Source: Russula earlei
Lineage: Eukaryota > Basidiomycota > Agaricomycetes > Russulales > Russulaceae
Assembly (NCBI GenBank): GCA_025769875.1
Contig: JAGFNK010000018.1
Location: 217,495 to 281,494 of the forward strand
Direction: 5' to 3'
DNA length: 64,000 bases
The notes beneath the pieces are model-generated. The model saw only the letters and a program-made list of their open reading frames with translations. It was not told the DNA's origin and searched no databases. Positions 1 to 10,719 of this stretch are shown one piece after another; within the stretch, counting starts at the first letter, position 1; every line of letters starts with the position of its first letter. The translations under genes and the position numbers were made by a program.

Positions 1-1869
1 CTATCTCATACTGCATAGTTTCGTTCTGCTGAATTCAAGGTTCTGGAATAATATCCCACTTCTCTTCTTATTTGATCTTCATCATATTGATAGAGAATGG
101 CCCCTAGAGCGTAGGATGATGCATCAACATCTAAGAAGAACTGCTTCTTAAAATTTGGCTGCCAGAGTATCAGATCACTTGTGATTGCTTTGATCAATTT
201 ATCTAGAGCTTCTTGGCATTCATCTGTCCATTGTAAAGGGACCCCCTTTTTGAGTAAACGTGTTATAGGCAGAGCTATGGTTGAGAAGTTTGGTATGAAG
301 GGTCGATGATACCCTATCATTCCTAGGGTCACTTGTATGTTTGTCTTGTCCTTGCAATCTCTTGGCCATTCACTTAATCCTTTGATCTTTGAAGGGTCCA
401 CTCGTATCCTTCCTTCTTCAGCTATCCATCCCAAGACCTCTATTCTTTCTTTCTCAAACTCGCACTTGGACACTTTTAGGAAGTATGAATTTTGTTTCAT
501 TAAGTCCAGGAATTCATGTATGATTTGTCAATGCAGAGTGTGAGTCCCTTTAGGGGTCATGACGATCCAGTCATCCAGATAATTGGCAATGTTTTCCAGA
601 TATTTTTGAAGCAGTGATCGAAAATCTCTTCTCATAGAATGCGAGAAGTATGCTGGGGCATTTCTTAATCCAAATTGCATTACTCTTGGAATATAAGTCC
701 CCATAGGTGTTTTGAAAGCTGCTTTTGACTGGTCTTCTTCCGTAATCCTCATATTGTTATATCCTTTAACTATGTCAAACTTTGAAAATAGTCTGTTGTT
801 CTGACTCTGCTCCATGATTCTTTGAATGCTTTCCAGGGTGTCATTGTCTGGTATCATCCATTGGTTTAACTTCCGGTAGTCAATTATCAGCCTCTTTTCT
901 TTACTGTCCTTTTTGCCAATAAAGAATACTGGTGATACGTAGTTGGAGGCCCCAGGTTTGATGTACCCTTTCTCAAGTTCTTCTTCGAGATATTTTCCTT
1001 AAGTATTCCTTTTCTTCTTGAGACAGAGAATAAATTTTGCAATCCAAGGATCTAGGTGCATCAGGACATAAGTTTATCTTCATATCTTCTTCTCTACTGG
1101 GAGGGAAGTGTATAGAAGCTTCTTTAGAGAAGACTTTCACATATCACCGATATTCTTCTGGCAAATCTTGCTCTGTCAGCTTTTGAGCCATCAAATTTTG
1201 ATCCCTAGCCCATTCTTGAGCTAAGCTAGTCTTCTGTATGTATCGGGCTTGATCCCTTTTAGGCTTTCTGCATTTCTTGACTGCTTTTAGTTGCAAGGAT
1301 TTGATATAGAGATCAAGATACTTGAGTCATGCACTTTCTAGGTGTAAAGATCCTTTCTTAAGTTCTCCATTCTTCCAATCTATCGTTGGTTCAAATTCCC
1401 AGAGAAAGGGGTATCCTAGTATGACCTGGTCTCCTCCCAGGGATGTGATATAAAACTTCTGTAACTTGTTCCTTTTGTTATAATGGACCCTAAGCCAACA
1501 GAAATGTTTTAGTTCCCCTTTCTTGTTTTCAGTCCCATTGACGTTCCAGACCATCATTGGTTCTCGAAGAGCTTGTCTCCCTATTCCTAGTCTCTTCCAA
1601 GTTTCTTCATCCAGGAAGTTTTCTGTTGCTCCACTGTCTAGTAGAGCTTTCCATGGCCACTCCTCATGCCATGTGAAATGAGAAAGGGATGTTCATAGTT
1701 GCAATTCTCCTAATGTACATGGTGTGAGTCACTGCTGCCCTAAGTCTGGCCATTGACCTTGGGCTTATCAAAAATCCTCATCAGCCATTATTTTGTCCAA
1801 AAAAGCATCCTTTTCTTCTGTCTTCATCCCTTTAATAGCTGCCATGATACTATTAATGTCATAGGCAGG
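1..1869 (-). mobile_element. Ty3/gypsy element C, partial (gag end, protease, RT, RNase H start)
   Basis: Reading leftward on the minus strand there is the gag C-terminus (1768-1862), a retropepsin region (about 1767-1327, ending with an ILGYPFL motif), RT (about 1000-528, with the NYLDDW active site near 575-595) and the RT thumb plus RNase H start (500-6, with DVDASSYALGA). The rest of pol lies left of the window. The protease and RT resemble those of D at 38.9-41.4 kb but are clearly diverged. The frame is broken by several indels and stops, so it is dead. A1's LTR abuts the gag end at 1870, and no continuation of C is seen on A1's far side. Confidence 0.85.
1771..1777 (-). promoter_or_regulatory. 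Candidate -1 frameshift heptamer of element C
   Basis: On the minus strand G GAT TTT directly precedes the gag stop TGA (1768-1770). The protease coding sequence that follows is in the -1 frame and resembles the D protease there. GGATTT-type sites are known slippery sequences, for example retroviral pro-pol GGAUUUA. No downstream structure was assessed. Confidence 0.5.
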
Positions 1870-2697
1870 TGTCAAGACACGTACTGCTGATCCGTGTGGA
1901 CTCAGGAGCAGGTGGGCAAGGGTCGGAACAGATGGTACGCGGCGTAGGCGGCGTTGAACAAGAGGACGAGCCAAATGACTAAGATGTACCAGATGGGAAC
2001 TGGTACGTGTAACTGGAGGCAAAGGCGAAGGTTAGAAGCCAGTGCAGCGAAGAGGCTTTAAACAAGGCGGTCATAGAAGAGTACCTTGGGAGCGAGGGGA
2101 GTCTTTAAACTGAGCGGTCGCGGGGAGTACCCAGGAAGATGAGAGTATCACAAATGGACAGTCTGACGACTGCCATGCTTCATTGGGGCTTATATACAGT
2201 ATACAGGGTCGATTACAAAGCACTGGGACTATTCTAGACTCTTTGGTACCATCCAATAGGACTACAGAGGCATAAACTTGCTTGTGTCAACTTTCAGGCT
2301 TACTGAGCGCATTACTGATCATTGTGGAGCGATGACATCATTATGATGTCACTGTGGAGCGCTTAGTGAGCCTATGAGGTCACTGTGGAGTCGCTCAGTC
2401 AGCCATGATGTCATTGGAGCCTTGATGACATCAGATGATTTATGCAACAGTTTCTAAGAGTTTGTGCCACTGTTTCGGGTCCATGGTGGCTGAGTGGCCA
2501 TGTGGCTGCCACGCGATGATTACCCGATTAGGAAACTGGTGCCTGGTCGTGTTATAGTGCCTTTGCAATAGCAATATCTTGTACCGCAGGGGGAATAGCC
2601 CAGAAAATGGAAGGGAGTCGGCAATGCAAAGTGAGAGAGGTTCTTCTTGAGTAAAATAGGACAATCTTCGTCCAGGACTTGGCCTTGGTTTGTAACA
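1870..2697 (-). repeat. LTR A, 3' LTR of A1
   Basis: 828 bp. On the minus strand it begins TGTTACAAACCAAGG and ends GTCTTGACA. It is the downstream LTR because a polypurine tract abuts its inner edge. Four further LTR A copies of exactly the same length occur in the window. Confidence 0.9.
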
Positions 2698-2711
2698 TTC
2701 ATCCCCTCTTT
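2698..2711 (-). other. Polypurine tract of A1
   Basis: The minus strand reads AAAGAGGGGATGAA immediately before the 3' LTR, the expected place for the plus-strand primer of a Ty3/gypsy element. Confidence 0.7.
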
Positions 2712-2944
2712 ATAGACTTGTTGCTCCTGCAACAGTAGGGATTCGTTTCTTTGGAAGGTGGAGTAGTTTGCATATGAAAAGTCGAAGTCTGTTTGTTCGT
2801 GGGGAGTTCTCTCTTGTTCTATGATTTGCTTTGGGGATGGCTGTGGTCGATTGGGTGCATGTGGTTGCAGGAGTTCTCTGAAAAGTTCGTTGGTAACAAG
2901 GATAAAGGTAGTCATCAACAGAGGTCATGATGAGAGTTGTTGGT

Positions 2945-4330
2945 TTAGGGGTTACTCCTGGTGGGAATTGTTCTAAGCGCCTTCGGATATTTCCGATGGA
3001 AGTTTTTAACAAGTGATTGCACTCTTGATAGGTTAGATGCTGGCTCCCAAGTATTTTCTGCAACCGTATACCCTTTCCATTTAACTAGGTATTGGATTCC
3101 TTTGCGGTTTGGGGAGAGCCGAGAGTTTAGGATCTGTTCTACTTCATATTGTTCTTCACCTTCGACTAATATTGGTGGCGGGTTTGAAAAGTTAGGACCA
3201 TGGGCAATGGTTTCTTTGTAAGGTTTAATCAGAGAGTGGTGAAAAACCTGGGTGTATCTTCCAAGACTTTGGTAGCTCGAGGCGAACATTTACTGGATAG
3301 GCAGTGGTGACTTTGAATGGCCCATAGCGTCAAGGGGCTAGTTTTGCTTTTGGGTGAGTGGTTCGTAGATTCGTGGCTTCCAGCCATACTCGATCCCCTT
3401 CTTTAAAATGAAATGTGGAGGATTGAGGTCCTGATTGCTTCATGATTTCTGTTGCTCGGTTCAGGGAGGCAGCTACTTCTTCTCTGAGTTGGTTTAATCT
3501 TGATAGCCTTTCTTGGATTGAAGGGAACTTTGATGTAAAGGCAAGGGGCGGAGCAAATGTTGGGTTAAAGCCATACCAGACTTCAAATGGGGGTTTGTTC
3601 GTAGCACTGTGTTGTCTGGCATTATGTGCGAACTCCATAAAGGGAACTAGTTCTGTCCAATTGTCTGCTTGATGGTTGCAAAATATTTGTAGGTATTGTT
3701 CTAGTTCTTGGTTAACTCATTCTGTTTCTCCATCTGTCTGTGGGTGATATGCTGTGCTTAATGATACTTTGACATTTAACTTCTTCCATAGTTCTTGAGT
3801 AACTTTTGCTGCGAACTGAGGGCCTCTGTCTGATATTATTTGTGTTGGGAGCCCTATTCTTCTCCAGACGTTGTTCATGATTAGTGTCGCTGTTTCATCT
3901 GCTGTGATTGTCTTGTGGCAAGGGGTAATGATTATTGCTTTACTGAATCGATCTACCACGACTAGGAGGCTGTCGAAGCCTTGTGAAATCGGTAGGTCTG
4001 TGATAAAGTCCATAGTAATGCTTTTCCATACTTCTCCAGCTGGTGTAATCGGTACAAGGGGTGTTTCTGTCTTTGGACGGTTCTTGGTACTTTGGCAAAT
4101 TGCGCAACCATCTACATAACTTTTGACATAGGTTAGCATTCCTGGCCACCAATAGTTTCGGCTGATTAGTTCATAAGTTTTCCATTGGCCAGGATGCCCA
4201 GTGGCAAGGGAGTCGTGGTGTAGTTTTAGAATTTTCTTTCTTAGGGTGTCGTTGTTTGGGATATAGACCTTTCCTTTGAATAGTATTAGTCCATCTTCAA
4301 GGTTCCAGTCCTGTAAGCCTTTGGATAGTC
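2945..4330 (-). pseudogene. A1 pol: integrase and chromodomain
   Basis: Fragments at 4330-3717, 3638-3330 and 3289-2945 make one integrase in order. It has the end of the HHCC zinc region (CAICQSTK near 4090), the catalytic core with ITMDFITDLP, SDRGPQF and TAYHPQTDGETE (the D,D,E positions), the C-terminal GPF-type region, and a chromodomain (QYLVKWKGY then NTWEP, about 3090-3140). Chromodomains define the chromovirus clade and are thought to steer integration to modified histones. Stop codons near 3716 and between 3330 and 3289 split the frame, so no intact integrase is encoded. Confidence 0.85.
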
Positions 4331-5939
4331 ATCTTGGTCTATTCTTTATAATGATTGCTAACACGTTAGATACTTCTGGGTCATAGTCTTTGCTAGATCG
4401 TAGTTGTTGTCGAAGTTCCTGGTCGCCGATTGGTTCTGTAGCAGAGGTGCGTGTTGCTCTAATTTTAAAAAATTTGTCGTCTAGGAGCACCTTTCCATCA
4501 TTTTCGTTTTGTATCCCCTCTTTAAAGTCTGGCCGCCTGGACAGACCGTCTGCTTTGTTCATAGTTCCTGGGTGGTGGGTGATGGTGAAGTCGAAATTGC
4601 TGAGGAGGAGTGCCCATCGGGCTTGTCGTCTCGTGAGTTTTTGTTTTGTCATGAAGTATGTCAAGTTGTTGTGGTCTGTCCATAGATCAATGGGGTGTGT
4701 AGCGCCTTCAAGGTAGTGTCGGAAGTGCCAGAGGGATAAGACGATAGCAAGGAGTTCTTTATCGTAGATCATGTAATTTCGTTGTGCGGGGTCCAAGGAT
4801 TTCGAAAAATAGGCTACTGGGTGATATCTGTTAAATTCATCGGGTTGTTCCAAGATTGCACCGACGGCAAAGTCACTTGCATCGCAGATGAGTCGAAAGG
4901 GTTTCGTGTGGTTAGGTAACATGAGGATTGGGGCCGTTGTGAATGCTTGGATTAGTTTCTGAAATGCTTGTTCTTCATCGTCTTCCCACTTGAAGGGGTT
5001 TTCTTTCTTTGTTAAGTTAAACAAGGGCCGTGCTATTCGAGAGTATTGGTGGATAAATCGTCGATAGAAGTTGCAGAATCCTAGAAATGCTTGTACTTCC
5101 GTAACATTGGTCGGAGTAGGCCACTTTGTAATGCCTATTAACTTGTCTTGGTCCATGGATATTCGTCCTTGGGAGATATTGATGCCTAGGTAACTAATAG
5201 AGGTTTGTCGAAAAGCACATTTCTCTGGTTTCAAGTATAAGTCGTGGTCTTGGAGTGTTTTTAGGACCTTATGTGTCCAGTCGTCTAGTTCGTTCAAGGT
5301 TTGCGCCATGATTAGTATATCATCTAGATAAACAACCACTCGTTCAGTGGCAATGTATTTTGCTAGGATGGTGTTCATAAAGCGTTGGAAAGTGGCTGGG
5401 GCGTTGCAGAGACCAAATGTCATTATCAATGGTTCGAAGAGTCCTAATGGTGTCTTGAATGCTGCGAGGTGTTCATCGCCTTCTCTGAGGCGAATGTTGT
5501 TGTATCCCCATCAGTACGTCAAACTTGGTAAAGTATTGGGCTCCTTGGAGTTTGTCAATTAATTCAGGAATCAAGGGTAGTGGATAGGCGTCTTTGACAG
5601 TTGCTGTATTCAGGGCTCTGTAGTCTTGTCACTGGTCGTAGATTTCCTCCTTTCTTTTCTACAAAGAAGAATGGGCTGGCAATAGCTGCTTTTGATGGTC
5701 GGATTGTGCCTCTTTTCAAGTGTTCATCTAAGTATTCTTTTAGGGCTTGTAGTTCCTTAGGAGTAAGTCGATAAATAGCCAGAATCGCGTCGGGCGATCC
5801 CTGGTTTTAGATTGATTGCATGGTCCCATGGTTGGTGAGCAGGAAGGCGTTGAGAAGCTTGTTCATCGAAAACCTTTCGCCATTTCAAGAATTGGGCAGG
5901 GATAAGTTCGTCTAATGTCCTAGGGGGGTGTCTCTGCAT
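4329..5939 (-). pseudogene. A1 pol: reverse transcriptase and RNase H
   Basis: The 366-codon open stretch 5429-4329 carries the RT palm and thumb, with the active site VVYLDD (about 5320-5335), the FLGFCNFYRRFI connection motif, RNase H (DASDFAVGA, YDKELLAIV, TDHNNL) and the linker to integrase. The RT N-terminus lies at 5430-5760 and a linker after protease at 5757-5939. An extra base near 5511-5516, where the family reads D-x-R-W-G-Y-N-N, shifts the frame, so the RT is broken although its catalytic core is complete. Confidence 0.85.
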
Positions 5940-5999
5940 TGGGCTAGCTTGGTAGCTGTGGTTGATTTGGCTCTTATGCTGATTGTTATTGGTCTAAAT

Positions 6000-6730
6000 G
6001 CATCGTAGGATTTGTTCGTCAACACATGGGTTCAATAGTCCTTCAGTATCTGGGAAGATTAGTGCAGCAACTGTCTGTCAAACTCAGGTTCTTCTTCTTC
6101 AGGAAAGTAAGCGCTTGTATTTGGTAATTCCGCATTCCAGATGCAGATGCAATGGTTATGCTTGGATGTGTGGTAAGACAGGTTCGGGGGCAGTTCCTCA
6201 GTGTGATTGTATCATTTGCCCAATCGATATCTGGGTTGTGGTGTTGTAGCCAATCTGTTCCTAAGATAATGTCAGTGATCTCCAATGTTAGTGACAAGGA
6301 ATTCTGCTTGTTCATCATGAGTAGCACCTGTGTGCGCTTGTATGTGAAGTCTTTGGATGGTGCTAAAGCATATTAATCCATTGGCATTTTGTGTTCCATC
6401 TACATTTTGTGCTGGCAAGGGTTTGGTCATAGTTCGGAGGTGCAGGTGGTGTCTTTGTGCAAATCGTTCATGGATTATCATTCCTTCTGCTCCACTGTCA
6501 AGCAGGGCTCTTGCACCAATTTCTTTCCCACTTGTCTTCCCCACAAGAGTAACTTTTAAGGCAATGGATGGGGAGTGAATATTCTTGGTAAAAGCTTTGG
6601 GGTAATTGATTTCTCTTTGTATTGTACTGATTTGGACCATGTCCCTTCTCGGTGCAGAAGGGGGTCCAATTAAAAATCCATAGGAGCAGATCTTGGGTGG
6701 AGGACCGAGTCTGCAAGTGTTTCTCTCCAA
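6000..6730 (-). pseudogene. A1 pol: aspartic protease
   Basis: Retropepsin-like region with the catalytic LLDSGAEGM motif (about 6485-6510) and a second conserved segment ILGTDWLQHHNPDIDW (about 6210-6255), a typical gypsy protease flap and C-terminal pattern. It is read in the -1 frame relative to gag and overlaps the gag end by about 60 nt, consistent with expression by frameshifting. It breaks at about 6043 before the RT linker. The fold is assigned from motifs only. Confidence 0.75.
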
Positions 6731-8178
6731 GTCGTTAGTGAAGCAACAGGAACAGGTTCTTCTTGTGCAGGTTCGATGTTTTCGTCTTGGATGGTTGTGG
6801 CTCTGACTGTTTGGGGGCGAGATCCTTGTCGTTGGCGTCCTTGAGCTGCTTTCTTTGCTCTACATTGATTTGCCATATGATTCTTCTTTCCACAATAATA
6901 ACAGAGATTGTTCTTGCGTCGAAATTCTTTCTCTGCATCTGTGAGGGGTTTCCTTTCACTTCTGGATTCCCAGGGTCGTTCATTGGGCTCTCCTTGGTAC
7001 AAGTTAATTTCCAATGGATTATCTGATCCTTGAGTGTTCAATCCTCGGGCACGCACAGAGCATCCTCCTCGAAAAGCAGTGGAGTTGTATAGGTGGAAAA
7101 GGTTGTCAAATTCTCTTGCTGCTTTGACAAGGGCTGCGAGTGTAGTTGGTGTCAGTGTGATTCCCAATATCTTCTGATGTAGGGCTGGATTAATGTTTTT
7201 CCTGAATGTGTACATCTTTGTCCTTTTGTCAGTGGTAGCTCGTGATGCATGGTGTGACCATTTCTGATACCATTCATTAAACGGTAGTTTTCCTTGATAA
7301 TAAGTGTGCATAGTGTTGGCAGAAGCCAATTCTGCTTCTGCAGGGATAAAATGGTCAGCAAAGGCCTTTTTGAAGTCATCCCATGATCCGTAGTCAGCTA
7401 CAGTACAAGCCATGGATTTAGTAGTTTGTTCTTTAGCCCATGCTCTGGCAGGTGTTCCTACTTTAAAGTGGGTTAGTGCAGCGGCAACTTTCTTGCTTTT
7501 GTCTGTAAAAGAGTCGGCATTAATGTAGTAATAATTGGCCAGGGCTGCCCAAAAGGCTTCTGCATTGTTGGCTTTTCCATCAAAGGGTTCTGGGGCAGTT
7601 CCCACAAGGCGAGGATTGCTGGACATTGTAGGGTTTTGAGTTGTTGCGACTGTAACAATTGGTGGAGCTGGACCTTGTAACTGGATTCTAGTTGGAGTGA
7701 GTGTTCGGGGAATCATTTGTGGTACATTGCTAACTGTACGTGGAGTGGGTTGTTGAGTATTTTGGAAGGTAGAGGGTCCTGGAGTAGCGCTTCGAATGCT
7801 TGGTGCAGTGCCTAGAACAGCAGTAACTTCTTGTGTTGCTCTAGCCATGAAATTGACTTCTTTGTTGTTGTAGTAAACCCAATGTCTTCTAGAACGGCTC
7901 CACTTGACTGGTTTATCTAGGAAGAGACCTGTGAAATTGTAGGGGTTGAATTCTTGAACGTTTTCCACTCCTGGGGCTGCTGCTTTAAGTTGCTCAGTGG
8001 TAACTTCGTCATTGTCATCTTCATATAACCAAGTGTCAGAAAGATTTCTGTGGTTGATAATAGATACACCCGTGAATTTCCCTTGGTAACAGTGATCTTG
8101 AGTGTCGTAACTGAGGCCTTCAAATAGGAGTGGGATTAGATTTTCTTCTTTGTCAGCGATGTCTCTCCTAGTGCTCAT
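6670..8178 (-). CDS. A1 gag, main open segment
   Basis: 502-codon open segment. Residues 1-130 contain a W-x-YYNNKE stretch seen also in the A2 copy. About 190-370 is a retrotransposon gag (capsid-like) region, with the EPFDGKANNAEAFW and FADHFIPA segments. A CCHC zinc knuckle, CYYCGKKNHMANQC, is near 6875-6915, and a basic tail follows. The open stretch starts at an ATG at 8178, but homologous coding sequence continues upstream (8291-10650), so this ATG may be internal and the full gag much longer. It ends at TAA 6670-6672, directly after a slippery heptamer. Confidence 0.8.
   Translation of the reverse strand: MSTRRDIADKEENLIPLLFEGLSYDTQDHCYQGKFTGVSIINHRNLSDTWLYEDDNDEVTTEQLKAAAPGVENVQEFNPYNFTGLFLDKPVKWSRSRRHWVYYNNKEVNFMARATQEVTAVLGTAPSIRSATPGPSTFQNTQQPTPRTVSNVPQMIPRTLTPTRIQLQGPAPPIVTVATTQNPTMSSNPRLVGTAPEPFDGKANNAEAFWAALANYYYINADSFTDKSKKVAAALTHFKVGTPARAWAKEQTTKSMACTVADYGSWDDFKKAFADHFIPAEAELASANTMHTYYQGKLPFNEWYQKWSHHASRATTDKRTKMYTFRKNINPALHQKILGITLTPTTLAALVKAAREFDNLFHLYNSTAFRGGCSVRARGLNTQGSDNPLEINLYQGEPNERPWESRSERKPLTDAEKEFRRKNNLCYYCGKKNHMANQCRAKKAAQGRQRQGSRPQTVRATTIQDENIEPAQEEPVPVASLTTWRETLADSVLHPRSAPMDF
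6673..6679 (-). promoter_or_regulatory. Candidate -1 frameshift heptamer, A1 gag/pol
   Basis: The minus strand reads G GAT TTT then TAA in the gag frame. Protease is open in the -1 frame across this point. The same site type stands directly before the gag stop in C and D. Confidence 0.6.
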
Positions 8179-8290
8179 AGGTCTAGACGACTGTTATAGT
8201 CCAATGGCCGTTGTTCCAAGGATATGCAATGGTGTAGGCTGGTTTCAGTCAAATGGTATCAGGTTTTCCTTGGTGTATTCTTAATTGGAT

Positions 8291-10650
8291 TCAGGAGTAT
8301 TCTTCAGTGATGCTGCTTTGTGTTAGAACTACTTGGGTTTTCCACAGATATCCTTCGAATTCCACTGGAGAGATGGCAAAGTCACTTATTTCCTTGATGG
8401 GGTGTTTGTAAACTATAAAGTGTGTCAGTCGTTGATGCCAAGCTTGGGTACAATAACTCTTGAATTCAATTAACTCTCTCCTCAAACGCATAGGTAGGTT
8501 TAATGATAAGAAGGATTGTTCTGGTAAGTAGCAGTGTAAATCAGTACTCCTAAGATCGGCACTATCAGGGGATTCAATGAGGGGTGACGCAAAGGGTTGT
8601 GTCATGAACCATTCCCTGGAGAGGGCCCTTGAAGGACCCTTCCTTATAGGAGGAAACCCAGCCTCTATGGTGTCACCCTGTTCACACGAGCAAAAGGGGT
8701 GAGTAGAGGTGTCCACAATATCGCGCGCGCATTGTTGCGTGAGCGATTCTCGGCACAATCGACATACAGCAAGCCCCACTTAAAGGCAACCCTTCTAGCA
8801 ACAAAAGACAGTATTAGGGCCTTCCTAAGGACCCTTTGGAACGACCCTAGGAACTCTACAATAGGTACTAGCCTAGTATCAAAGGCCCTACAACACGTTA
8901 TTAGACCAACTCTAATAACTATAGAACGAACTATAAGGCAACACTAAGGACCTTAATAGAAGTATTAGGGTCGACTCTAAGGACCCTAATAGAACTATAT
9001 AAGGGCCTTATAAGATAACACTATTCCCTAGCCAAACTACAAGTCCTCAAATGACCGGCCCTAAACTAACTAACAGGAAATGAATCAGGTGCTTGCACGT
9101 GCACTAAAGGAGTAAACATGTGGACAATGGAAGCTCTTACTCATCAAGAGGAGCTTCTTACTCAGCAGCTTACTGAGCATGACTGAGCATGCTCAGTAAG
9201 CGTCCTCCGACTTCTTACTTATCACTCTATTGTGCTTGATAACAAGGTTATGACTTGTCCCCTATTTAGCAGTTCTCTTGTGGTATATAAGCGCTCAATA
9301 AAGTAGCGGACAGTCCTCAGACTGTCCATTTGTTTACGGCACTCTCCATCCCTGGGATACTCCTTTAAGGACCATCCCCTTGTGACTACCCTGGCCTCTC
9401 TCCTGCGTGATTGCTCGACTCTCACAGTAACAATACCTCTCTGGTATCTGTTACTACTCTGGACTCTACTTCTTGCCCACGCAGTCTTGGACGTCTATTG
9501 ACTCGTCTTCGAGCTTATCCCTCGCTCTTGAACTGGATAGTTCAACAGTGAGTCTTGACAGGTTGGATAGGTACAACAGGGGTAGGAATATGATTGGTAA
9601 ACAAGGGTAAGTAGGCATCAGGAGGGGTAGGAGGTAATGGTCTTTCAACAAGAAATCCTCTTGCATTGGGAACTGTTTCTCTCTCAGGGTGTCGTTGGGA
9701 TGATGCACGTCTCCTGTGTTGAGGAGCCGGATTTATTGAATGGGGAGGTGGTAATCACCTGGTGTCCACAGGGTAATTCCGTTAGGAGTAGGAGGTGTAT
9801 CTGGTCGAAAGTTGCATGTGCAACACTCTGTTTTACAGTTACACCTTGCTGTCCACGGATTTGACTCAGTATCTTCTGTGCTGGCAGACCAACATTCCTG
9901 GCTAGTTGGGATGGTGGTTTGAATTGGCGTGAGGGGTCAAGGGGCAAGACTTGAGGCTTCTAGGATTGCTGGGACAGAATAGTATGCAGGGGGACCAGTA
10001 TATGAGGCGTCTGGGCTGGTAATTGCCCAAGGTTGATTGTAGTCTGCGTCGTATAACCACAAGTTAGTTTCCCAATCAAAGGTGTTGTGTATTCCTGGTA
10101 CAACAGCAAGTTGGACATAAGATTGGTTTTCCCTTTGTATTCTGTTGAGGCATAGGTGGTAGAACTGGACAGTGAGATGATAGTAGCTGATGTATGTCCA
10201 AGCCAAGTAAAACAGGTGATACCCTGTCCTTAAAGAATTAACGATGAGATGGTGACGTGGCTGGATGATTCTGGTCCAAAGGTTCAATTCGCTAGAGCGC
10301 AGGGATTGATAATCAACTGGTTGTCCTTGGATGTTCTTTGCTTGAGCAAGTTGCCAATATAATAGTTGTTGTCATGCTGGTGGCAGGAGTCGACTAAGGG
10401 TTTCAAGATATAATGTGTGCTCATTGTGGCTTAGGAGTTGTCCAAATGGTAAGACTTCAAGGAATTCTTTGACAATGAGATGAGGAAAGTCTTTGTGGGG
10501 TGGTTCTATTCCTGGTACATCGTGTAGGTTTGTTAAGGTGTTAACAGGAAATGCAGTGGAGGCCCAGGTTTGATAGTGATTTAGACTTAAGATGTGTCTA
10601 GTGATAGCATCTTCTTCTTTGTCTTCTTCTAAGGCGTATTCTCGAGGCAC
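8291..10650 (-). pseudogene. A1 gag N-terminal region, broken and split by LTR B
   Basis: Open pieces at 10650-10372, 10287-9937, 9947-9684 and 8594-8291 follow each other toward the main gag. The right part is matched by A2 at 33522-35000, including a Cys-rich stretch (C-x-C-x3-C-C-x-C) followed by PDTPPTPNGI and WTPGDYHLP, and an FVVY/FIVYKHPI segment. Stops and frameshifts separate the pieces, and a solo LTR B (8600-9560) splits the last. I infer a long N-terminal gag extension; no known domain was recognised. Confidence 0.55.
8600..9560 (+). repeat. Solo LTR B with TSD GGTTG
   Basis: 961 bp, TGTCATGAACCATT...AGTCTTGACA, flanked by GGTTG at 8595-8599 and 9561-9565. TATA is at 9284-9290. 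An imperfectly spaced palindrome, CTTACTGAGCATG / CATGCTCAGTAAG, lies at 9169-9200, and an R-region hairpin (GGACAGTC, CTCA, GACTGTCC) at 9308-9327. It was inserted into A1 gag and reduced to a solo LTR. Confidence 0.93.
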
Positions 10651-10719
10651 TTTAGTTAAGGCAAAGGAGAAAGGTTTATTCGATCTTTATTGAAGCATTA
10701 CAAGGATGGTTCTTACTTT

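Noticed and set aside
9222..9425. A recurring 67-codon open frame antisense in every LTR B, and an 82-codon one at 8699-8947
   Set aside because: They lie fully within the LTR across the R/U5 or U3 regions and recur only because the DNA repeats. No domain signal and no independent evidence of coding.
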